The notes under the pieces were generated by a model. The model saw nothing but the letters and a program-made list of their open reading frames with translations, had not been told where the DNA came from and did no database searches. Below are positions 50,500 to 58,245 of a stretch of 64,000 bases of DNA, one piece after another. Location of the stretch: positions 1 to 64,000 of the forward strand of contig JAHFJM010000005.1 of the NCBI GenBank assembly GCA_023245935.1. Reading direction: 5' to 3'. Each line of letters starts with the position of its first letter. Position 1 is the first letter of the stretch. This DNA comes from Candidatus Peribacteria bacterium (GTDB taxonomy: Bacteria > Patescibacteriota > Gracilibacteria > Peribacterales > Peribacteraceae). Both the position numbers and the translations under genes were made by a program.

Positions 50500-51513
50500 T
50501 TACATTCTTTTTTTTCTTATCCACACATGCATCCCGGCAATCAGCAGAACCAGAATCACTCCCGCAACACCCTTCTGTGTCGTCGACAGAAATAACGCCG
50601 ATCCACCGAAGATCGTACCAATGATTGCCGTGAGCAGCACGATTTTTCTTTCGGACCAACCGCGATCAAGCAAGAGATGATGCAGATGATCCCGACCTCC
50701 CGCGAGAGGGGAGCGGCGGCTGAGGATTCTGCGAACGATCACAAACAGCGCATCGATGAGCGGTATGCCGAGTGCGAGAAATGCGGTTGCCACTTTTCCG
50801 CCGTGGTACACCCCAAGCAGCCCGAGCATCAGTCCGAAGAACATCGAACCGGTGTCGCCCATCAGCATCTTCGCGGGCGGAAAATCAAAGAGAATTCCGG
50901 CACCGGCGATTGCCGCAAGTGAGAAGGACAGAAGTGCTATATCGGGCTCACCGTTGCGAAAAAGCGCGAGACAGCCGAGCATCAGAAAGCCGATGGTTGC
51001 GATCACGCTCACTTGCCCCGAAATACCATCGAACCAGTTCAGTGCGTTGATCGTGAGCAGCAGCCACGCGACGGTGAAGAGCCCGCTCAGGACAGGGAGA
51101 GAACCGAAGAGGCTTGTATGCAGCACGAGACTGTCGAGCTTCAGGAATCCTCCGAGAGGGCTCGTGATCGTATAAATTCTCGAACCGGTTGCGAAGATCA
51201 GCGTCACGATCACAAGCTGAATGAAAAGCCGAACCCACGAGGGGAGGGGAGTGCGGTCATCGATGAAACAGGTGAGTGCGAGCAGTACGGTTCCGATCAG
51301 CATGCCGATTTCTTTCTGTCCCAAAGGCAAAAGAAAGAAGCTCATGCCGATGAACAGGAGTACGGCAACAATGCCCGTGGGGTAGGGGAGCCTCTTTCGT
51401 CGCAGTCCGTAGCGCTCCGGAAAATCGAGAAGCCCGAGCAGCGGAAAAATTTGCAGCGAAACGGCGTACGCGGTAACTGTGATGAGAAACACGGTGATGA
51501 CGGTCGGAATCAT
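50500..51513 (-). CDS. WecA/MraY-family phospho-sugar transferase
   Basis: These enzymes move a phospho-sugar from a UDP-sugar to polyprenyl phosphate, initiating glycan synthesis. About ten helices are visible. Conserved cytoplasmic motifs are CFIDDRTPLP, NALNWFDGISG, AKMLMGDTGSMFFGL and the late GRDHLHHLLLDRG, as in WecA/TagO. It has 337 residues from the ATG at 51513, which has TACAAT seven bases upstream; eight earlier in-frame codons overlap the divergent gene. It lacks MraY-specific mur context, so an envelope polysaccharide role is more likely than lipid I synthesis. Confidence 0.87.
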   Translation of the reverse strand: MIPTVITVFLITVTAYAVSLQIFPLLGLLDFPERYGLRRKRLPYPTGIVAVLLFIGMSFFLLPLGQKEIGMLIGTVLLALTCFIDDRTPLPSWVRLFIQLVIVTLIFATGSRIYTITSPLGGFLKLDSLVLHTSLFGSLPVLSGLFTVAWLLLTINALNWFDGISGQVSVIATIGFLMLGCLALFRNGEPDIALLSFSLAAIAGAGILFDFPPAKMLMGDTGSMFFGLMLGLLGVYHGGKVATAFLALGIPLIDALFVIVRRILSRRSPLAGGRDHLHHLLLDRGWSERKIVLLTAIIGTIFGGSALFLSTTQKGVAGVILVLLIAGMHVWIRKKRM

Positions 51514-51528
51514 TGCTAGAATTGTAGC

Positions 51529-51876
51529 ATGCGACAAACGGTTTGCGGGCTGATCGGTTCCGTCTGCACTTCTAAGGCACGGACTCTATGGAATGAACTT
51601 TTCAAGGAACGAGGTCTTTCAGCGTTTTTTGATTTCTATCGTACGAAGACGAAAGAAGATCTCGAGCTTCGGCTCTCTGAAATGTTTTTGCTTGAGAGGA
51701 GGGGATACGTTGTTGCTCCGGAGTTGCAGAGCATGATTCTTCCGCTTCTCGATCGACTCGATTCAGCCTCTCAGGAGAAGGGGAGTGTAGATACGGTTCT
51801 GAATGAAGAGGGAGTGCTGATTGGATACTTCTGTGGAGATGATGAAAAACGAATACATGTATGGTTTGCTTCCTGA
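51529..51876 (+). CDS. Stand-alone domain resembling the N-terminal part of shikimate dehydrogenase (115 aa)
   Basis: The sequence follows AroE's substrate-binding domain from end to end: VCGLIGSVCTSKARTLWNELFKERGL (AroE: GLIG-PV-HS-SP-IHN), LLPLLD-type ILPLLDRLDSASQEKGSVDTVLNEEGVLIGYFCGDD (AroE: GAVNTV-nn-G-L-GYNTD). The SLSP motif is missing, the NVT-PhK segment reads YVVAPELQ with the catalytic Lys absent, and no NADP domain follows. It is therefore probably not a dehydrogenase. TAGAAT, six bases before the ATG, overlaps the divergent -10 of the WecA-like gene. Confidence 0.6.
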   Translation: MRQTVCGLIGSVCTSKARTLWNELFKERGLSAFFDFYRTKTKEDLELRLSEMFLLERRGYVVAPELQSMILPLLDRLDSASQEKGSVDTVLNEEGVLIGYFCGDDEKRIHVWFAS

Positions 51877-51888
51877 TACTATTGCTGC

Positions 51889-52086
51889 ATGTGCAAATTC
51901 CCGGAACTCAGCGGCGATACGACTCCTGCGCTCTATCGTAAGGAAAAGCCTGATCCAGCGACGAAAGAACAGCTGGAGTTCTTTCGGCGTGCGCACAATC
52001 CTGAAGCCTATACTCTTCTTTGGGCAAATAGTGCCGGGCTTCTTACTCCGAAAAAAGATTCTTCTGATCAACCGCGAAAAACATAA
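51889..52086 (+). CDS. Small hypothetical protein (65 aa)
   Basis: No family is recognised. It is polar and basic (TPALYRKEKPDPATKEQLEFFRRAHNPEAYTLL) with a Lys/Asp/Ser tail. TACTAT at 51877-51882, six bases before the ATG and right after the AroE-like gene's stop, argues that it is expressed. It lies 45 bases before pgk. Confidence 0.5.
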   Translation: MCKFPELSGDTTPALYRKEKPDPATKEQLEFFRRAHNPEAYTLLWANSAGLLTPKKDSSDQPRKT

Positions 52087-52131
52087 AGGACTTTTTCTTG
52101 CTTTTTTTCGTTCGAATCTTAGACTCGACTC

Positions 52132-53328
52132 ATGCAGTCCTATCGCACCCTCGATCAGGCACGAGTACGAGGAAAGCGAATACTTTTGCGTGCAGGGTTC
52201 GATTTGCCGATGGAGAAGGGGAAGGTCACTGACATCAGTCGTGTGAAAGCAATCGAGAAATCGATGAAGTATATTTTGAAGGGTGGAGGCATTCTGATTC
52301 TCCTTGCGCATCAAGGTCGCCCGAAAGACCGACCGGATCCACAGTTCAGCCAGAAGCCCGTCGTTACGGTGCTCAAGAAACTCCTCAAGACGAACGTTCA
52401 CTTTGCATCGGACTGTGTCGGTCCGCAGGCCGAGAAAATCGTCGCGAAAGCAAAACCGGGCGAGGTTGTTCTTCTTGAAAATCTCCGATTTCATCCCGAA
52501 GAGAAGAAGAATGATGTCGGTTTTGCGAAGAAGCTCAAGAAACTCGGCGATCTCTACGTGAACGATGCGTTCACCAATTGCCATCGCGATCATACGAGTA
52601 TGGTGGCGCTCGCGCGCATTCTGCCTTCGTTCATGGGATTCTCACTCGAGGAAGAAGTGAAGCACCTGAGTCTCGTGCTCAAATCTCCGAAGCGCCCTCT
52701 CACGCTGATCATTGCCGGTTCGAAGATGGAGACGAAAGTGCCGGTGATCGAACATTTCCTGAAGAAAGGGGATCATATTCTGGTCGGCGGGTGCATTGCG
52801 AATACGTTCATTGCCGGTCGTGGGTTCTCCGTCGGGGCGTCGAAGTACGACGAACAGGGGATGGAGGAGGCACAGGAGCTGATGCTGAAAAGCGAGAAGC
52901 CGAAGCGAGCCAAGATTCATGTTCCTCCGGACGTTGTTGTTGCCAGTGAACTCAGTGAAAAGGCAACCAAGATTGATCTTCCTGTTGAAGATATCGAGGG
53001 GGACATGTGTATTTTCGACATCGGCAAGGTGACGGTGAAGCGCTACTGCGAGCTGATTGAGAAGTCCAAGACGATCGTGTGGAACGGACCGCTGGGAGTC
53101 TACGAATTCAACCGATTTTCCCATGCGACGAAGCGGATCGCCGAGGCGATCGTTCGGGCGACGAAGAAGGGAGCGGTGAGCATCGTCGGAGGAGGGGACA
53201 CCGTCGATTTCCATCTTCGATACAAGTATTCGCTTTCGCCGTATACATTCGTCAGCATGGGCGGAGGTGCAATGTTGGAATTTATCGGTGGTGCGCAGTT
53301 TGCATCGTTGAAGGTGCTGGAGAAATAG
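52132..53328 (+). CDS. pgk: Phosphoglycerate kinase
   Basis: Pgk transfers phosphate between 1,3-bisphosphoglycerate and ADP. Motifs are VRGKRILLRAGFDLPMEKGKVTD, LLAHQGRPKDRPD, LLENLRFHPEEKKND, VNDAFTNCHRDHTS, IIAGSKMETKVPVI, WNGPLGVYE and SIVGGGDTVDF near the C-terminus. It has 398 residues. TAGACT at 52120-52125, six bases before the ATG, supports the start. It is alone rather than with gap or tpiA. Confidence 0.97.
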   Translation: MQSYRTLDQARVRGKRILLRAGFDLPMEKGKVTDISRVKAIEKSMKYILKGGGILILLAHQGRPKDRPDPQFSQKPVVTVLKKLLKTNVHFASDCVGPQAEKIVAKAKPGEVVLLENLRFHPEEKKNDVGFAKKLKKLGDLYVNDAFTNCHRDHTSMVALARILPSFMGFSLEEEVKHLSLVLKSPKRPLTLIIAGSKMETKVPVIEHFLKKGDHILVGGCIANTFIAGRGFSVGASKYDEQGMEEAQELMLKSEKPKRAKIHVPPDVVVASELSEKATKIDLPVEDIEGDMCIFDIGKVTVKRYCELIEKSKTIVWNGPLGVYEFNRFSHATKRIAEAIVRATKKGAVSIVGGGDTVDFHLRYKYSLSPYTFVSMGGGAMLEFIGGAQFASLKVLEK

Positions 53329-53353
53329 ATCGGGGAGAGGCATACTCTCTGCC

Positions 53354-54988
53354 ATGTCGAATTCAGAGGAGGTAAACGTTCAGCCACTCAAAGTTTTCGT
53401 CGTCGATGAGAAATCATCGACGAAGGTTCTGCTTGGCGCCGTGCGTAAATCCACTGGACCGTTCCTCGCGGTGATCGGTCCGGAGAGCCTCTCGCATCTC
53501 ACGGACGAAGCACTGCAGAAAGTGCTCTCGGCATCGAGAGCGCTCAACCCGGATCGCAGGCTGCTTCTTGCGACGAAAGATGCTCGTGTTTCCGGAGCAG
53601 CCAAGAATACAGGTTGGCAGACCATCGAGAGCCTGAAAGACCTCACCATTCATCTTCGCTTGCATCCGTTGCTCCAAGAAGCCATCCGTGCCTTCAGCCC
53701 CGTGACCTGGCGGCGCGATATCCGTTCCAGGCTTCAGCTCGTCGGACTTCTCTCGCTGCCGAAACTTCGCATCTGGACGTTGCTCACACTCAGCATCATT
53801 TCCTTCGGGTACGTTTTCTTCCGCTTCCTGCCGTCGGCGACCATTCGCATATGGTCAAACCAGGAGACGGAGACCTTCACGACGAATGTCTACATGGTGG
53901 AATCCGGAGCAAAGTTGCCGATTCCTTCGGATCGGATCAAAACACTTCCCCTTCGGCGTCTCACCGTGCACATCGATCGGACGATCACCTACGATCAGAT
54001 CAGCAAGAATTTCACGGGGACGAATCCGACCGTCGTGATGACGGTGTTCAACGATTCGGACGAGCCGTACTCTCTGCGGAAGGGGACACGCTTGCTGAAT
54101 CAGGCTGGAATGCGTTTTCGTCTTCTGGATGCGCTGATCCTCGCTCCGCACACGAAGCAGCAGTCGCGTGCGGAAGGGGATCCCATCGACCAGTACGGCG
54201 AGGTTCTCGGTGAGCGTGGAAACGTGCCCGCCGGTCTGAAATGGGATTTCCCCGGACTGTCCGAGAAAGAACGTTCCGTTGTCTATGCCCGCAACGAGAA
54301 GCCGGCTACCGGAGGAGCCACGTCGTATGTCAATATGCTTACCAAGGAGGACATTTTCGGTTCCCCGAAACATCCGGGAGCAAAGCAGCGGTTGGAACAA
54401 GAACTGCTCATGGTCGCAAAGCAGCAGGTCGAAGACGAGCGTATCGGCGACAGTAACGTGCACGGTACGAATTACGTACAATTGAAGAGAGACGATCTTA
54501 CGAAGACCGTCTTCAGCAACTTTCAGCTCTCCGAATCGTTCATCGGTCAGAACATCAGCTCGGTTCCGGTGTCGGGCAGCGTCGACTATACTGTCGTTCT
54601 GTACGACGAGAATAAGCTTCTTGAAATTCTAAAAGGGGAGGCGAACGAACGAACCGCGTCCGATAAAACCATTCTCGAAAGCTCACTGTCGAAGGACAAC
54701 ATGGATCTGTATGTGATCCCGCCGTGGGATGACGATCTCCGTTGGGTGAAGATCACTGCGGATTTGACTTACTCAGAAAGCTATGTCTTAAATCCCCTCA
54801 CGCCGGTCGGTGCGAAGTTTGCGAAGTACATCCGAGACAATGTGAGCGGGAAGGATATCGTCGAAGCGAAGCGAATCATCAAAAACCTTCCGGAAGTCAG
54901 CAAAGTGGAAATAAGCATCTGGCCGCCGTGGACGTACCAGTTACCGGCGATTGGATCGTCTATTGCCGTTCTCGAACAGGAGGATTAG
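53354..54988 (+). CDS. Single-pass envelope protein with baseplate-J-like domain (544 aa)
   Basis: The first 130 residues are cytoplasmic. One membrane helix at about 137-157 (IWTLLTLSIISFGYVFF) leads to a large extracytoplasmic region. The stretch KGTRLLNQAGMRFRLLDALILAPH, then GERGNVPAGLKWDFPGL and VYARNEKPATGG, has the layout of baseplate-J/gp47-like domains often annotated in CPR genomes. Its function there is unknown; surface-structure assembly is possible. TACTCT at 53343-53348 lies five bases before the ATG. Confidence 0.7.
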   Translation: MSNSEEVNVQPLKVFVVDEKSSTKVLLGAVRKSTGPFLAVIGPESLSHLTDEALQKVLSASRALNPDRRLLLATKDARVSGAAKNTGWQTIESLKDLTIHLRLHPLLQEAIRAFSPVTWRRDIRSRLQLVGLLSLPKLRIWTLLTLSIISFGYVFFRFLPSATIRIWSNQETETFTTNVYMVESGAKLPIPSDRIKTLPLRRLTVHIDRTITYDQISKNFTGTNPTVVMTVFNDSDEPYSLRKGTRLLNQAGMRFRLLDALILAPHTKQQSRAEGDPIDQYGEVLGERGNVPAGLKWDFPGLSEKERSVVYARNEKPATGGATSYVNMLTKEDIFGSPKHPGAKQRLEQELLMVAKQQVEDERIGDSNVHGTNYVQLKRDDLTKTVFSNFQLSESFIGQNISSVPVSGSVDYTVVLYDENKLLEILKGEANERTASDKTILESSLSKDNMDLYVIPPWDDDLRWVKITADLTYSESYVLNPLTPVGAKFAKYIRDNVSGKDIVEAKRIIKNLPEVSKVEISIWPPWTYQLPAIGSSIAVLEQED

Positions 54989-55352
54989 GTCGGCTTCTTC
55001 CTGGGGAGGGGCTGATTAAATAATGTACAAGATACATTGTGCATCATTCAAGAAATCTCCAGATTCACTCCCCTTTCTCTGTATTTATGAATTCTGTATT
55101 CAAGAAAAAGAAGTTTATCTTTCATTTCATCAAGTACTGCTTTGTGCACAAAAATGTGGATAACCGGTGATCGACAGATATCAGTGAATATCGTATTGAT
55201 CTGCACAGTCTTTCGCTCCCCTTCTCTGCGAATTTTTGATTTTCCTCTCAATGCAGTTGAAAACGCCCGGAGGCAGCTTTTTTTTCAATAAATTTGTATT
55301 CCGTCCAGTATTTCTATTTGCTTTGTATGGTGTACGAATGTACACTCATTCC
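54989..55352. other. AT-rich intergenic region with two DnaA-box-like 9-mers
   Basis: No gene is seen in these 364 bases. TTGTGCACA (55142-55150, plus strand) and TGTGGATAA (55155-55163, the exact minus-strand DnaA box TTATCCACA) lie five bases apart. The promoter-like TACACT of the next small gene is at 55341-55346. Two boxes are too few to call an origin. Confidence 0.4.
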
Positions 55353-55613
55353 ATGACAATCACTTCTCGCACTCCAAGGCTCAGGCGAAGCAGGCAGATG
55401 GTTTTGGACTGCAGAGACATGGATTTCTCAGTCCCCTCTTCCACTGACATCGCCGATTCCGTCATCGCCTGGGTGATGAGTTTTCCGCAGAGAAATGCCA
55501 TGCACGTCTATCTCCCCTCTTCAGCTCCATCGATTCGCAGACTTCAGTGCACACTCCAAGGCTTAGGTTGTGCCGTTTCCCGTGTAACAAAATTCATTCC
55601 ATCACGTTTATAA
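55353..55613 (+). CDS. Small hypothetical protein (86 aa)
   Basis: No family is recognised. An Arg-rich start (RTPRLRRSRQ) is followed by a mixed alpha/beta segment (DIADSVIAWVMSFPQRNAMHVYLPSSAPSIRRLQCTL) with three cysteines. TACACT at 55341-55346, exactly six bases before the ATG, selects this start over upstream ATGs and argues for expression. The first tiny membrane peptide gene begins six bases after its stop. Confidence 0.6.
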   Translation: MTITSRTPRLRRSRQMVLDCRDMDFSVPSSTDIADSVIAWVMSFPQRNAMHVYLPSSAPSIRRLQCTLQGLGCAVSRVTKFIPSRL

Positions 55614-55619
55614 GCTCCA

Positions 55620-55718
55620 ATGTCAAGAAAAGCGTACTCAAGCATCGGCAAGGCATTCATCCTCTCGGTCGCCCTCACGGCGGCACCGGCGCTGATGCTG
55701 AGGTGGTTGGTAATGTAG
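55620..55718 (+). CDS. Tiny single-span membrane peptide 1 (32 aa)
   Basis: The peptide starts MSRKAYSSIGKAFILSV and ends LMLRWLVM: a basic N-terminus, one hydrophobic helix and an Arg near the end. It is clearly related to the peptide at 55991 (same length, shared AY--IG-AF-LS and LR-LV) and more loosely to that at 55882. TATAAG lies five bases before the ATG. Palindromic element B begins three bases after the stop. Confidence 0.6.
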   Translation: MSRKAYSSIGKAFILSVALTAAPALMLRWLVM

Positions 55719-55721
55719 GCA

Positions 55722-55844
55722 GTCCTCACTCCGGCGCTGATGCGCCACCTCTCTCCGCTGCGGCGAAGAGAGGATGATTCGTATTGAGAAAGGCATGGGC
55801 TCCCCCTTCTCCAGCCGATGGAGAAGGGGTCAGGGGATGAGGAC
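55722..55844. repeat. Composite palindromic element, inverted copy (copy B)
   Basis: GTCCTCA (55722-55728) and TGAGGAC (55838-55844) are terminal inverted repeats. Internal parts mirror copy A in reverse: GGCGC-tgat-GCGCC (55733-55746), the CCTCTC...GAGAGG dyad with ccgctgcgg, GATTCGTATTGAGAAA shared with copy A's minus strand, and a perfect 10-bp stem CCCCTTCTCC/GGAGAAGGGG (near 55803-55829). The stem's sequence differs from copy A but pairing is kept, indicating compensatory change or selection on structure. Confidence 0.8.
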
Positions 55845-55881
55845 CGTGTAATAATTCTCCTTCCCTCTCGTCTTCTTCGGT

Positions 55882-55977
55882 ATGCGTACACATGCGTACC
55901 CAGACATCGGCGGATTGGCACTGTTCTTCCTCCTCGCAGTGATCGGTGCTCTTGCGCTGGTCCTCAGCGGTTTCTGA
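55882..55977 (+). CDS. Tiny single-span membrane peptide 2 (31 aa)
   Basis: It starts MRTHAYPDIGGLALFFLL and ends LALVLSGF. It shares the M--x-AY--IG opening with peptides 1 and 3 but has a longer, more hydrophobic span and no C-terminal Arg. It ends with TGA. No -10 hexamer lies close to its ATG; TAATTC is about 24 bases upstream. Confidence 0.5.
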   Translation: MRTHAYPDIGGLALFFLLAVIGALALVLSGF

Positions 55978-55990
55978 TTCCTTCTATGAT

Positions 55991-56089
55991 ATGTCCACTC
56001 GTGCATACATCGGTATCGGCAGAGCCTTCGCTCTCTCACTCGGCATCATCACGGTTGCCGCGATGGTGTTGAGGGGGTTGGTAGGGTAG
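55991..56089 (+). CDS. Tiny single-span membrane peptide 3 (32 aa)
   Basis: It starts MSTRAYIGIGRAFALSL and ends MVLRGLVG. Position by position it parallels peptide 1: basic residue before AY, IG followed by a basic residue, AF-LS, and LR-LV at the C-terminus. It begins 13 bases after peptide 2's stop. tyrS is convergent 15 bases after it. Confidence 0.58.
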   Translation: MSTRAYIGIGRAFALSLGIITVAAMVLRGLVG

Positions 56090-56104
56090 ATCTGTAAATT
56101 TCAT

Positions 56105-57271
56105 TCAACAGATTTTGAGGAACTTCCTCTTCCCAACCTTCACCACACCTTTTTCAGCTTTTGCATCAATTGATTTCACAACAACATCATTCACCTTCAC
56201 GCCTCCCTGCTCAATCAACCTTCTTGCTTCTGATTTGCTTGTGACAGTACCACTTGCAAGAAGCGCATCGATCAGCGATTCGCCTTTCTTCGCTTTGTAC
56301 TCGAGCATATCGTCCGGAACGCCTTTGTTCTTGAAGACATTCTCGAATGCCGCTTCGGCATCTTTCGCCGCCGCAGCGCTGTGGTACATGGTTACTATCT
56401 CCCGCGCGAGGCGCATTTTGAGGTTCTTCGGATTCTCTTTTCCGTCCTTCAGCGCTTTCTCGGCTGCTTTCACCTCGGTCATGGGAAGACCGGTGCAACA
56501 CTCCATGTACAGAGGAATGAGGTTGTCGGGCATGGAGAGAATGCGACCGTACATTTCGTCCGGTGTGTCGGTGAGGTATACGCAGTTGTTGTACGTTTTG
56601 CTCATCTTTCTGCCATCGGTTCCTTCGATTAATTTTGTGGTCAGGACGAACTTTTCACGTTTGCCGTAGGCTTTTTGGAGCGTCCGTCCCGCGAGCATGT
56701 TGAAGAGCTGGTCATTTCCGCCGAGTTCACAGTCTACGTCCAGCATGACGGAGTCGTAGCCGACCATCAGCGGATACAGAAACTCCTGAAGGTGAATCGG
56801 TTCTCCCCGCGATTCTCGATCCTTAAACATGTCCCGTTCCTCCATTTGCTGCTTCGTGAAGTGACTCGCAAGTTTGGCGATCTCCGCAAAACCAACCTTG
56901 GATAGCCATTCGTCGTTGTAGCGAATTTCCAGTTTCTTCATGTCGAGAATCAGCTTCGCCTGTTCAATGTAGGTTTCGAAATTTTTCTTCACGTCATCCG
57001 CAGTCAATGCTTGCCGCATTTCATCTCGACCGGTCGGATCACCGATCATTGCGGTGAAGCTTCCGATCAGAAGAATGACGTGGTGACCTGCATCCTGAAA
57101 CGCGCGCATTTTCCGAAGCGGCACAGAATGTCCGAGGTGCAGCTTCGCTCCGGTTGGGTCGATACCGAGATATATCCGCAGCGGCTTGCCGGATTTCAAC
57201 TTTTCTTCGGCAAGTTTTTTGGGGACGACGTCGCTGACTGCGCGCGAAAGAAGTTCGTCAAAGGATGTCAT
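56105..57271 (-). CDS. tyrS: Tyrosyl-tRNA synthetase (TyrZ type)
   Basis: This class I synthetase charges tRNA-Tyr. GIDPTGAKLHLGHSVPLRKM contains the HIGH-like signature, GGNDQLFNMLAGR is the tyrosine-recognition region and KMSKT is the second signature. A C-terminal S4 domain (SKSEARRLIEQGGVKVNDVVV) binds tRNA. The 388 residues and HLGH/KMSKT pattern fit the TyrZ group. It is divergent from rluD. Confidence 0.96.
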   Translation of the reverse strand: MTSFDELLSRAVSDVVPKKLAEEKLKSGKPLRIYLGIDPTGAKLHLGHSVPLRKMRAFQDAGHHVILLIGSFTAMIGDPTGRDEMRQALTADDVKKNFETYIEQAKLILDMKKLEIRYNDEWLSKVGFAEIAKLASHFTKQQMEERDMFKDRESRGEPIHLQEFLYPLMVGYDSVMLDVDCELGGNDQLFNMLAGRTLQKAYGKREKFVLTTKLIEGTDGRKMSKTYNNCVYLTDTPDEMYGRILSMPDNLIPLYMECCTGLPMTEVKAAEKALKDGKENPKNLKMRLAREIVTMYHSAAAAKDAEAAFENVFKNKGVPDDMLEYKAKKGESLIDALLASGTVTSKSEARRLIEQGGVKVNDVVVKSIDAKAEKGVVKVGKRKFLKIC

Positions 57272-57300
57272 TACTGCCTAGAGTACGGCATAGTAGGGTT

Positions 57301-58245
57301 ATGCAGCAATGGATCGAAGCACCCTCCGGCAGTGGTATGCGGCTTGATCTGCTGCTTGCGACGATTCCTGCAATCAAGAGCAGGAGCAGCGCACAGAAGA
57401 TGATCGAATCTGGATCGGTGAGGATCAGCGGCAAGAAAGAACTCCGACCGTCACGGATTCTGCGTGCGAACGACTGCGTCGAGTACGTTCTGCCTGCTCC
57501 TCCGAAAATCCCGGATACTGCCGGACTGAACCAAGATCTTACCGTTCTGTACGAAGATGATGATTGCCTCGTGATCGAGAAGCCAGCGGGCATCGCGGTG
57601 CATCCCGGTAACGGCATTTCGATGAACGATGCGACGATCCTCGACGGTATTCGCTACCTCTTCCGGAAGCGGAAGCTCCCTTTCTCGCAGTCTGAAGTTC
57701 TCGTGCATCGGCTCGACAAAGAAACAACAGGCTGCTTGCTCATTGCGAAGAATCCGAAAGCCCACATGGCACTCCAGAAACAGTTTGAAACGCGCTCGGT
57801 TGAGAAATTCTATCTTGCACTCGTTGCGGGAATCCCCTCCCCCAAAGCAGCGAAGATCGACGCGCCGATCGGCAGGCACACGGGAGACAGGACACGAATG
57901 TCGATCGTGCAGGTCGGGAAGACAAGACATGCTTCGACGACGTACCGCACGTTGTCAGCCGAGAACGGCATGGCGCTTCTGTCTTGTGAATTGCACACCG
58001 GACGCACGCATCAGATACGCGTGCACCTCCTGAGCATCGGACATCCGATTCTCGGGGACGAGAAGTACCAGACGACGGTATCGACGAAAGTGACCGCCGC
58101 AATGCAGGTTGATTTTCTGTGTCTTCATGCGTGGAAGCTGAGCTTCGTCTCACCGTCTTCAAAAAAGAAAGTGTCGGTTGAGTGTCCGCTTCCGAAACGG
58201 TTTTCGGAATTTCTCTCCGCACACGATCTGCAAATCAGGGTCTGA
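57301..58245 (+). CDS. rluD: RluA/RluD-family ribosomal pseudouridine synthase
   Basis: RluD-type enzymes convert specific 23S rRNA uridines to pseudouridine. An N-terminal S4 domain (GMRLDLLLATIPAIKSRSSAQKMIESGSVRISG) precedes LTVLYEDDDCLVIEKPAGIAVHPG and the catalytic HRLDKETTGCLLIAK (Asp). HTGRTHQIRVHLLSIGHPILGD completes the site. The ATG at 57301 (314 residues) has CATAGT six bases upstream. Which rRNA site it modifies cannot be told from sequence alone. Confidence 0.9.
   Translation: MQQWIEAPSGSGMRLDLLLATIPAIKSRSSAQKMIESGSVRISGKKELRPSRILRANDCVEYVLPAPPKIPDTAGLNQDLTVLYEDDDCLVIEKPAGIAVHPGNGISMNDATILDGIRYLFRKRKLPFSQSEVLVHRLDKETTGCLLIAKNPKAHMALQKQFETRSVEKFYLALVAGIPSPKAAKIDAPIGRHTGDRTRMSIVQVGKTRHASTTYRTLSAENGMALLSCELHTGRTHQIRVHLLSIGHPILGDEKYQTTVSTKVTAAMQVDFLCLHAWKLSFVSPSSKKKVSVECPLPKRFSEFLSAHDLQIRV

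Noticed and set aside
50517-50525. Perfect DnaA box TTATCCACA
   Set aside because: It lies inside the 3' coding end of the WecA-like gene and is single, so it was not used as origin evidence.
51763-52593. 276-codon minus-strand frame across the start of pgk
   Set aside because: It overlaps confident pgk coding sequence and has no family features or start signal.
55544-55921. 125-codon minus-strand frame across the tiny-peptide cluster
   Set aside because: It runs through the palindromic element and its translation is Arg/Ser-rich without similarity; the plus-strand peptides are mutually similar and have start signals.
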